A program made the position numbers and the translations under genes. From NCBI GenBank assembly GCA_008704415.1, contig VXIS01000276.1, forward strand, positions 5,001 to 64,781: a DNA stretch of 59,781 bases, in the 5' to 3' direction. Shown here piece by piece: positions 12,209 through 19,918 of the stretch. Under the pieces are notes generated by a model. It worked only from the letters and a program-made list of their open reading frames with translations. It made no database searches and was not told the origin of the DNA. Origin of the DNA: Sphaerosporella brunnea (lineage: Eukaryota; Ascomycota; Pezizomycetes; Pezizales; Pyronemataceae). The stretch's first letter is position 1. Each line of letters begins with the position of its first letter.

Positions 12209-12280
12209 ATGATGATTCGAAATCTCTTTGAGCACAACAACTTTCCATGTTGTGTGATGATAAAAAATCTCTCAATCTGA
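12209..12280 (+). ncRNA. Box C/D snoRNA-like element 7
   Basis: Near copy of element 5 with C box ATGATGA 12209-12215 and D box CTGA 12277-12280. The guide before the D box has changed to AATCTCTCAAT, and one hairpin base differs. Terminal CAGA/TCTG pairing is retained. Confidence 0.6.
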
Positions 12281-12422
12281 TCTCTGGCCGCTCAATTCAC
12301 TTTTCCCTTATCCTCTTTCGTCTTTGAGGCCACCATGAGCTAACCAAGATCGGACAGACAATTCGGCCTGACGGCCAGACATGATCTCGGTGAGGCCCTC
12401 TTCCCCCCCTTCCTCCGTTGCA

Positions 12423-12516
12423 ATGATGATTTTCTGTTTTTTTTTGAGCACCCCAATGTTGGGCTACATATATGTGCGTCATATATTTGCATATGAAAAA
12501 AGAACTCTGGATCTGA
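12423..12516 (+). ncRNA. Box C/D snoRNA-like element 8 (long internal arm)
   Basis: C box ATGATGA 12423-12429 and D box CTGA 12513-12516, 94 nt in all. The middle part is expanded by an AT-rich self-complementary stretch (ACATATATGTG, ATATATTTGCATATG). The guide before the D box is GAACTCTGGAT. Element 13 is its close copy. Confidence 0.55.
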
Positions 12517-12774
12517 TCGCTTGGTCGTCCTGCACTGCTTGTTTTGCAATATCAAGTAAAATTTCGAGTCAAGCTAACGGACCTATTGGCGTAGATATGG
12601 AGCTTTACAGACGTCTCGGTAAGACCCCTTTTCTCCTTTACTTTGCACGGTTTTATTTGAAGTTTGCTAATGGCTTGGATGCAGTGGTCCCACCTGATAT
12701 CATTCACGAGAGATCACCCGATCAGGATCTCGGTGAGGCCTCCTTCCCCTTCCTCTTTCCACCTATGCCATGCG

Positions 12775-12847
12775 ATGATGATTGTGTGTTTCGTTTTTTG
12801 AGTAAGCACAACTATGTTGTGCTGCATGAAAACGAATCTGGATCTGA
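12775..12847 (+). ncRNA. Box C/D snoRNA-like element 9
   Basis: C box ATGATGA 12775-12781, hairpin GCACAACTATGTTGTGC, D box CTGA 12844-12847. Terminal stem GCCA/TGGC. The guide before the D box is CGAATCTGGAT. The 5' neighbour is the 48-nt exon 12685-12732. Confidence 0.6.
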
Positions 12848-13001
12848 TCCCTTGGCCGTCTTCCATCGTTGTTTTGCAAATTTCGAGTCGAGCTAACGGA
12901 TCTACCGGTGTAGATATGGAGCATTATTGGCAACATGTATGCACAGCAATATCACGGTGAGACCATCAACCCTTTTTCTGCTTTATCAAGACCTCGTCCA
13001 T

Positions 13002-13095
13002 GTGATGATATACTGGCAAGCCGTCGAACTGAGCGCGCACAACGTTAATAGCGTTAGCTAGCGTTCGTTCACTATGGACAACAATATCTATCTAA
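13002..13095 (+). ncRNA. Box C/D snoRNA-like element 10
   Basis: C box GTGATGA 13002-13008 and an internal perfect CTGA (D') at 13029-13032. The terminal D position reads CTAA, so the terminal D box is degenerate. A GCGCACAACGTTAATAGC segment follows D'. Related to elements 15 and 17. Confidence 0.45.
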
Positions 13096-13262
13096 CTATT
13101 CTGCCAATATACCCTATCTGGTCTCTCTCCCCTCGGTTTTAAGGATGGTTTGCTAACGGGCACGATGGTTTCTAGATGGCACTCTACATATCAATCACAA
13201 GGGATCAACCGATCAGGATCTTGGTGAGGCACCTACCTTCCTCCCCCCCTTCCTCCGTTGCA

Positions 13263-13328
13263 ATGATGATTTTCTCGATATTTTGAGCACCCCAATGTTG
13301 TGCGATGATAAAAAAGCTCTCCATCTGA
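13263..13328 (+). ncRNA. Box C/D snoRNA-like element 11
   Basis: C box ATGATGA 13263-13269, internal GCAC..GTGC stem, C'-like GATGATA, D box CTGA 13325-13328. Its 3' half equals element 6 and its 5' half equals element 8, so it looks like a recombinant copy. Confidence 0.58.
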
Positions 13329-13475
13329 TCGCTGGCCGTTCAATTCACTTTTCCCCTATCCTCTTTCGTCTTTGAGGCCATGAGCTAACCAAGATCGGAC
13401 AGACAATTCGGCCTGACGGCTATACATGATCTCGGTGAGGCCCTCCTCCCCCTTCCTCCTCCTCAATGCCAGGCA

Positions 13476-13539
13476 ATGATGATTTCTCTTTCTTTGAGCA
13501 CCCCAATGTTGTGCGTTGATAAAAAAGCTCTCCATCTGA
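13476..13539 (+). ncRNA. Box C/D snoRNA-like element 12
   Basis: Almost identical to element 6: C box ATGATGA 13476-13482, D box CTGA 13536-13539, terminal stem GCCAG/CTGGC. The C' region reads GTTGATA instead of GATGATA. Confidence 0.6.
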
Positions 13540-13677
13540 TCGCTGGCCGTTCAATTCACTTTTCCCCTATCCTCTTTCGTCTTTGAGGCCATGAGCTAAC
13601 CAAGATCGGACAGACAATTCGGCCTGACGGCCATACATGATCTCGGTGAGGCCCTCCTCCCCCCTTCCTCCGTTGCA

Positions 13678-13769
13678 ATGATGATTTCTGGATTTTTTGA
13701 GCACCCCAATGTTGGGCTACATATATGTGCGTCATATATATGCATATGAAAAAAGAACTCTGGATCTGA
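13678..13769 (+). ncRNA. Box C/D snoRNA-like element 13
   Basis: Close copy of element 8: C box ATGATGA 13678-13684, D box CTGA 13766-13769, same long AT-rich middle arm and guide GAACTCTGGAT. Confidence 0.55.
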
Positions 13770-14004
13770 GCATTTGCCGTCTTCCGCAATTTCAAGTCGA
13801 ATTTCCTGTCAAGCTAACGGTCCAAAGGCCATGTATGTATGGGACTTTATAGGCGCCTCAGTAAGACTCCTTTACTTTGCACGGTTTTATTTGAAGTTTT
13901 GCTAATGGCCTAGATGCAATTTTCCCCACCTGGTATCGATCAGAGAAATCGTCCAATAAGGATCTCGGTGAGCCATCTACCTCCCTACTCCTCGAAGCTA
14001 TGCG

Positions 14005-14079
14005 ATGATGATTTCGTCTTCCTTCTCTTGAGCATGCACAGCTATGTTGTGCTGTATGAAAACAGAATCATGGATCTGA
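14005..14079 (+). ncRNA. Box C/D snoRNA-like element 14
   Basis: C box ATGATGA 14005-14011 and D box CTGA 14076-14079, related to elements 9 and 16. Its terminal stem is GCTA/TAGC where those have GCCA/TGGC, a paired C-to-T and G-to-A change. The guide ends ATCATGGAT. Confidence 0.62.
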
Positions 14080-14250
14080 TCCCTTAGCCATCTGTCGCCG
14101 TTTTGCAATTTCAAGTAGAATTCCGAGTCAAGCTAACGGGCCTATAGGCGTGGATATCATCCTTTCGAACCACAGTGGAAGGCCTCAGTAAGGCCATCTT
14201 TTCAATCCCTTTTTCTGCTCCACCAAGACCTCGGCCATGCATATGGCTAT

Positions 14251-14344
14251 ACGATGATACCCGAATAGCCAAACTGAGCGCGCACAACGTTAATAGCATT
14301 AGCTAGCTAGCGTTCATGTGCTATGAGCAAAAATATCCGTCTGA
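14251..14344 (+). ncRNA. Box C/D snoRNA-like element 15
   Basis: C-like box ACGATGA (one mismatch), D' CTGA 14273-14276, D box CTGA 14341-14344. TCGGC upstream and GCCGA downstream can form a five-base outer stem. Related to element 10, with a different guide before D'. Confidence 0.48.
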
Positions 14345-14496
14345 TTGTTTCGCCGATATACCCCATCTCGTCTCTCTGCTCTCCGTTTTATGGGTGGTTT
14401 GCTAATGGGTACGATGATGTCTAGATGGTACATATGATCACCCGAGTTTCTGTGAGGCCTCCTCTCCCCTAAGCTTCCTCTTTCCAATGCCATGCG

Positions 14497-14571
14497 ATGA
14501 TGATTTTGTCTTTCTGCTTTTGAGCATGCACAAATATGTTGTGCTGTATGAAAAAAGAATACTGGATCTGA
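14497..14571 (+). ncRNA. Box C/D snoRNA-like element 16
   Basis: C box ATGATGA 14497-14503, hairpin with ATGTTGTGC, D box CTGA 14568-14571, terminal stem GCCA/TGGC. The guide before the D box is AGAATACTGGAT. Confidence 0.6.
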
Positions 14572-14695
14572 TCCCTTGGCCATCTGTCGCCGTTTTGCAA
14601 TTTCGACTAGAATTTCGAGTCAAGCAAGCTAACGGAACCTATAGGCGTACCTGACATTTCTGCTTTATCGAAGCCGTACATACGAGCTCGGTCAT

Positions 14696-14766
14696 ATGAT
14701 GATGTCTAGGTAGGTCGATGAATTGAGCGTCGTTCACGTGTGCTATGCGCAACAATATCCATCTGA
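14696..14766 (+). ncRNA. Box C/D snoRNA-like element 17 (last of the array)
   Basis: C box ATGATGA 14696-14702 and D box CTGA 14763-14766. CTCGG upstream and CCGAG downstream form a five-base outer stem. The guide before the D box is CAATATCCAT, close to element 15. No donor-exon-acceptor pattern is clear beyond it, so the array probably ends here. Confidence 0.52.
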
Positions 14767-14951
14767 TTATTTGGCCGAGATATTAATGTGCGTTTTTGCT
14801 TTCGGGTTTATATAATTTATGGGTGGGTTGCTATTGGGTATGCTTCGCTGGCGATGATGTCTACCGTATTAGGTAGATGCAATTTTCTCAGCTGCGACTG
14901 TCCGCCGCATTATTGATGTTATCTCATGCGTCAACTGCGGCTGAGTTGGTA

Positions 14952-16080
14952 CTAATCACAATATATCACTCGTGTCATCTCTTCTCCGCATGTGCAGCAG
15001 AGAAAATGGCTCCCAATCTCACTCTTATCCTCCTCCTCCAGATCCTCCTTAACCCTTCTCCGTTTCCCAGCCTCTTCTTCCCCCTCTTCTAGCAGCTCGG
15101 CCGCTCTCTTTTTCGACCCCTTCAAGCTCTCGCCCACATCCTCCACAACCTCCAGCATCGGTTTCCCCCACACCCTCTGCCTCCCAAACTCCGTCTCCTC
15201 AGCCATAAACCTATAAATCTCGGCAACGCCCCTAAAAACCTCCTCGCCAAAGCCCGTCTCCTTATGCGTATCGCTAATATTCTCTATTTCCTCCACCCAC
15301 CGGAAGGCCTTCCCGGGGATATCTTTAACAACCTTTTGCAAGAACGAGACAATATCGCCACCAAACGGCGGCGCAAACGCTTCCAGCTCTTCTTTCAACA
15401 CATCCGCCATACCGTTGCTTGCCGCAGTCGTAAACGCCATCAGGGACAGTGCCTGTAGCCCCTTCGACACCGATGCAAAACACATTTTGAGCGTAGAAGT
15501 CTGTCCAACCTCCGGTCCAACGCTGCGGATGTTGAGGATCCTTTCCACCTCAGGATCTAGTTTTGCCGCGCCGGACACTGAGATTCTGGGTTGTCGCCAC
15601 CCGCGCCCGCTCACCAGCTGTGCCGGCGGACTCCCGAAGATGGCGCCATCAAGAAACCGCGGCGTTGTGCCGGAGCCCATCGATAGCGGCGTGCTAAATA
15701 GACTCGGTCACTGTCCGCGAGGTGGCGTTCAGGTCGATGTATAACGGCGGGTTGGGGCCGCGGTTGGCATAGGTGAAGGCGTAGGCGACTCGCTTTGCGG
15801 TTGCAAGGGCGGAGGAAGGAGGGACGATGCTGAGGATTAGGTCTGCGGTGTTCACGAGGTCGACGTCCGAAGAGAGGATTTCTATGTTGCTGGAGACGGC
15901 TCGTTGCCGGGTTGTTTCGCTGATCGAAAGGGCGTTAGTTTAGAGATTTGTTTGGAGGTGAGGGAGATATTGCTTACCTTCGCCCACTGAGCACAGTTAC
16001 TACACGGATCGAGTGCGCTTGTAGTAGCCGTGCTATGCCCACACTCATCTCATCCAGTGAGAGTATCCCGACTACGCAGC
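14952..16080 (-). pseudogene. 6-phosphogluconate dehydrogenase-like oxidoreductase, frame-broken
   Basis: The first visible exon (about 16080-15978) encodes a Rossmann start, VGILSLDEMSVGIARLLQAH. A 58-nt intron joins it to an exon from 15919 containing SSDVDLVNTADLILSIVPPS and PPLYIDLNATS, typical of NAD(P)-binding 6PGDH-like proteins. The C-terminal part (MGSGTTPRFLDGAIFGSPPA onwards, ending at 14952) carries the DUF1932-type helical domain and an extra acidic/basic tail. Near 15698 the two halves are in different frames: the first half runs into TAG after TVTESI, and reading on correctly would need one base fewer. No intron fits there. The initiator exon was not found. It is either a recent pseudogene or a base-call error in a live gene. 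Confidence 0.65.
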
Positions 16081-16464
16081 GGCATTGTGGGGGTTATTGT
16101 GCGACGAAGCTGTTGTGCGGTGATAGTGTAGTCAACACTGAGAGTTTGACCTTCCCCGGCAGCGGGGGCAAATCTCAGAACTGCCGAAGAAAGAGCCCGG
16201 AGCTTCGGCATGTCCAGGTCGGCCATAAACTGCCGGTGGTCGGATCGGGATGGGGTTAGGTTACTTCTCTGAATTCTCCGGAGGTTGTGGGACGCGGTAG
16301 TTTTGGAAATTGCGATGTACCGTTTCATCCGCGCGCTGTGCAATCACAACTTCTTGATGCATAACGATAACCAATGAGCCGGACAAAACATGAATTCGAG
16401 GCAGCATGAGCACGGCTGTTCAGCCCTACCAAATTAAAGTCACGACGACAGAATAATAACAACT

Positions 16465-16490
16465 GCAGCAGCAGCAGCAGCAGCAGCAGG
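16465..16490. repeat. CAG trinucleotide repeat
   Basis: About eight to nine CAG units. It is not inside a recognisable gene. Confidence 0.85.
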
Positions 16491-17133
16491 AGGTTTCATT
16501 CAGCAATAAAAATGGCTGTTGATCCAGCCGTTCCATTCGTTGCTTATTGAGAAGTCCGTCTGTACTGCAGGCAACGTTAACGGCAGAAAATCCATGGCAA
16601 TTGCTGCTATTCGCCCGGGCCGGCTGCCGTTGGAATTTGTTGCAAATGCACCTGTGTACGAGTACATGGTTGGCCGTATCGGTACTCTATGCATATGTCT
16701 GCGGCGGCCCAATTATCGAGAGAGAAACTCGGCTTTCGGGGGAGGGACGGATACCTATGCCGCCCGCGTCCTGCAGAGGCGAGACGGGTCGGCGGATAAT
16801 TCCGGACAACGAACGGGGAAGAGTGAAGTATGCATACGTGGAGCCGCTGGAGCATGACCGAAAGGCAAAATCTATTTTCCCACTTCCTGCCCCGGCATTG
16901 GCATCGCGAAGAGCTGACATAAACTTGTCCATGGCCACGCATCATCGGTTGACGCATGGCGCAGGTGAAGTCATCAATGCACGCACCATTGAAACATTAT
17001 CTGCTGCGCAGATGAATGGAAACACACACACACACACACTCCCGCGTACCTGCTGTAGCTGCGAGGTACCGTGCTGCTGCATGCAATCTCGGCGAAGTCG
17101 ACGACGGGTTCCAGGTTGGAATGGAGTCGTACT

Positions 17134-17254
17134 GAGTCGTACTGCTGCCCCCGCCCTGACAACTTTTGCAGGTTGTCCTTTTTGTCCAAGTTGAATCTGA
17201 GGATTGCCTAAAAAAGCAATCCGCAAAAGTTGTTAGGACGGGGTAGTACGACTC
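17134..17254. mobile_element. Short inverted-repeat (MITE-like) element
   Basis: The two ends are imperfect inverted repeats of about 34 bp, outer bases GAGTCGTACT and AGTACGACTC, sharing the core ACAACTTTTGC and its complement. The centre contains a second, perfect inverted repeat (GGATTGC at 17201-17207, GCAATCC at 17216-17222), so the whole 121-bp unit can fold into a long hairpin. No coding capacity. A duplicated ACTGAGTCGT-like sequence lies just outside the left end. Confidence 0.6.
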
Positions 17255-19166
17255 TAATGTCTACCGGCCTACTCTATCATATACTTCATACATCTAAACG
17301 ACAAGCAAGCAAGCGGCGACCCGTCAGTCAGAATCTCCCGGCAGGAGGGAGGACATCCCACCCTCACGGAAAAATGTTCGGCCTACACACACACCACATG
17401 GAGTGATATGAAACGCTTGATCCACCGTCGTCTTTCATCGACATTCCAGAACTCAGACATCATGGTCACGATGATATCGATGTTCTATCCGAAGGGCGGG
17501 CCGACGAAATACCTGCCTAATTGAAAAAAAAGCGAGGCGGTGGCAAAGACCCGTGAAGCCACCGAGTGGTCCACGACGTCTCAATGACTCTTTCTCCGAC
17601 AAAAAAAAAAAAAGAGTACGCGTTTGGTGGCTGATCGATGATCATGGGAGTAAGGGGAACGCTGTTCGCTGCGCGAGGGTCGAGGCAAGTCAAAGCAGGT
17701 ACCAGAGACAAAAACCACGCAAGCTGCGCTTCGATAATGCAGGGACTCGCAAGGACTGCTTGATACGTAGCATCGATGTATTGATATCTCCTGACAAAAC
17801 GGTCACAGAGTCACGAGGAAGCAAAACTGAGCGCCGTGTCGAGCCGAACAGCAGTGCAGCAAAACGCCCGGGATCGGTTACCCTGCTCCTAAGGTATGTA
17901 GAGTAGACTCAGTAGAGTAGAGTCCCTGCTGCTGCGCTCTCACGCTGACTCCCTCCGAGCCAAAAATAGCACGCATTGGGGGATTGTCCGCGTGGGTCTG
18001 GCTTTGCCTATGGGAAAAAAGGTTTTGCGGAGTGCTGTCGCCGCCGCCGCCGCACCCTGGATCAACCAGGCAAATCGAGTTGATCGCGTTGCTCTTTGAC
18101 GTTGTTTTCCTTGGATTAAACCAGCTTCTGTTTCCTGTTGCCTGCTGCGTGGAGCTCGCAATTGATCCGCCAGCTGCCCAGAAAGGTGGGACGGAACAAC
18201 TCTAGAGGTGGGTCGTGAATCGTGATCAACGTGCTGTTGGTCGAGTCCCCAAGACGTGCAACCACACCGAAAAAGAAGGATGTTCCACGCTGCATCTAGA
18301 TGTGCTTGTGGACTCAGTGGAGTTTCTGCATCGCCTTCCTTTGCTGGACCCGGCCACCACGTCTTGGTCATTCATCTATCTATCTTGCTCGTTCAAGATG
18401 GTTATCTACATGCTTGCATCATCTTCTTGATCATCATCATCATCATCCTCACCTCACAGAAACTGATTCAGCCGGGCTCGAGCAGGTGCTCAGTCCTGCA
18501 TCGCCCCCGCCTTCTCGCGATGATGGAAGCTAGAGTAGAGCAAGTAGGCAGGTATAAATGCGACAACTCGGTACTCATGCTGCATGAGATCACTTTCTTT
18601 CGTCTTGCCCGCTCTTTGCGCCACTCCAATTCGCATCCAGCTGGCGTAGACCCAGTTCAGCATAGCACTTCTGCGAGATCTGGATTAAACAGTCCACGCG
18701 CCCGCCAATGTGGTGTCGCCGCAGTGTCTCAGGGAGAAGGCGGGGAAGTTGCTATACACACGAGTGCACAGAAACACACTTGTGGCACAAGTGGAGAGGA
18801 ATGCAATGTGTAGCTGGAACGGCAGCCGATGCTTTTCTCTGGGGCCGTTATACATAGCAGACCGAAGCTGTGTCCTTCCGCCGGAGGAGGAGGAGGCGGA
18901 AGAGCGGAGGAGCTCTCTCCCGATCAGTCTCTACAATCGGAGGGATTTGATATTTTGCGTGCATTATATAATAATTCCTGGGATTCCTGCAATTCCCAGT
19001 GTTTGCTCGCTGCTGCTGTTGTTCAAACTCGTCCCCGCCCACCACCAGCAACCAACTTCTGCACCAAGTAAGAAGTTACTTTTGGCTTCCCAAGAAGTGA
19101 CCCCTGCAAACCCTCCCGTTCCGCTCTCACACGGCCTCAAACACACACAGCACATCCTCCTCACTC

Positions 19167-19222
19167 TCGCTCTCCTCCTCCTCCTCCTCCTCCTCCTCCT
19201 CCTCCTCCTCCTCTCCTCCTAC
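19167..19222. repeat. CTC/TCC microsatellite
   Basis: A run of CTC units with one interruption, in a long pyrimidine-rich tract upstream of the RhoGAP gene. Confidence 0.85.
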
Positions 19223-19918
19223 TACTACTCCTCCCTCCTCCTAAACCCTTCCCTTGCTCTTGCTTTTGGGGCATTCCCACTCACACCTACCCTGCACCAC
19301 AACAACCACCACACGTTCCACACACGTACCACAACTCTCACCAGACACGACACTCTCCTTCCACCCAATACTCTCCCAGAATTGTCTTCGAATATCTAAC
19401 AACGCAACTAAACTCGCTCCCGCCCTCGCTCGACACGACAACTACTCTACATACACCTTAGCAAGCGAACACGGCTACTCCGGTTCTCTTGCTGTATTCA
19501 GTCCCGATCGCAAACCAGGAACAGACCGGCTCTTCGGCGTCCCTTCTTCGCTACCCCTCTCAGCCATCCTGCTTCCACTTGCCCACCTGCTCAGTCCCTC
19601 GACCCGCCGTTCCTTGTTTCCTGCACGATCGTCGACCATCACCCAGCTGCATCTCACCTGCGTCGGTACTCTACCAACCCCAACTCTTGCTCGCTGTCTC
19701 ACCTTCGACACCGCATCGACTTCCGTCCGCGCTTTCGATATATATAACACACCTGTTATTTTAACGCTCACGTCCCGCCATTTCGAGTATCTACCCACTT
19801 CCTCCGAGCGTGCGCTGCGCATCACCCGGCAACCAAACACCGGCCCGCACAGATAAAGAACCTCACCGATACGGTGTGAAGGGTGACCTCGGAGTCGCCC
19901 GTTGATTGAAAGGGGGAC

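Larger units (their letters stand above)
9936..14880 (+). ncRNA. Putative non-coding host transcript with introns carrying box C/D snoRNA-like elements
   Basis: A pyrimidine-rich stretch at 9939-9967 (CCTCTC runs, like a TOP-type start) is followed by a first exon ending at 10088 before GTAAGT. The intron then ends at 10413 after a CTGAC branch site. Further exons follow: 10414-10459, 10643-10760, 10956-10985, then a long series of micro-exons such as 11440-11472, 11670-11698, 11906-11937, 12116-12147, 12358-12389, 13403-13434 and 13614-13645. Each is preceded by GCTAAC and a CAG/TAG acceptor and followed by GTGAGG or GTAAG. Most introns hold one element with a TGATGA C box and a CTGA D box. 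The recurring micro-exon is 32 nt, which is not a multiple of three, and two of its three frames contain TGA, so joined copies cannot code. This organisation matches intron-nested C/D snoRNA clusters known from filamentous fungi and GAS5/UHG-type hosts. The exact ends are guesses. Confidence 0.7.
16081..19918. other. Long gene-poor region before the RhoGAP gene
   Basis: No frame here shows a recognisable protein family. It includes a CAG repeat (16465-16490), an inverted-repeat element (17134-17254, listed separately), a short CA run near 17022-17039, an ATC run near 18431-18448 and a CTC/TCC microsatellite at about 19167-19222. The last kilobase is strongly pyrimidine-rich and is probably the promoter and 5' leader of the RhoGAP gene. 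Frames at 16547-17194 and 18710-19399 are long but of simple composition. Confidence 0.45.

Noticed and set aside
11900..13650. Regularly spaced repeats resembling a CRISPR array
   Set aside because: The repeats are long, composite, include splice signals and C/D boxes, and the genome is eukaryotic. The spacing reflects duplicated exon-intron units.
10403..14200. A protein-coding micro-exon gene starting at the ATG at 10403
   Set aside because: An early exon (10643-10760) is open, but the ATG lies between a CTGAC branch site and a good acceptor, so it is probably intronic. The recurrent 32-nt exons change frame and contain TGA in two phases. A short 5' ORF cannot be excluded.
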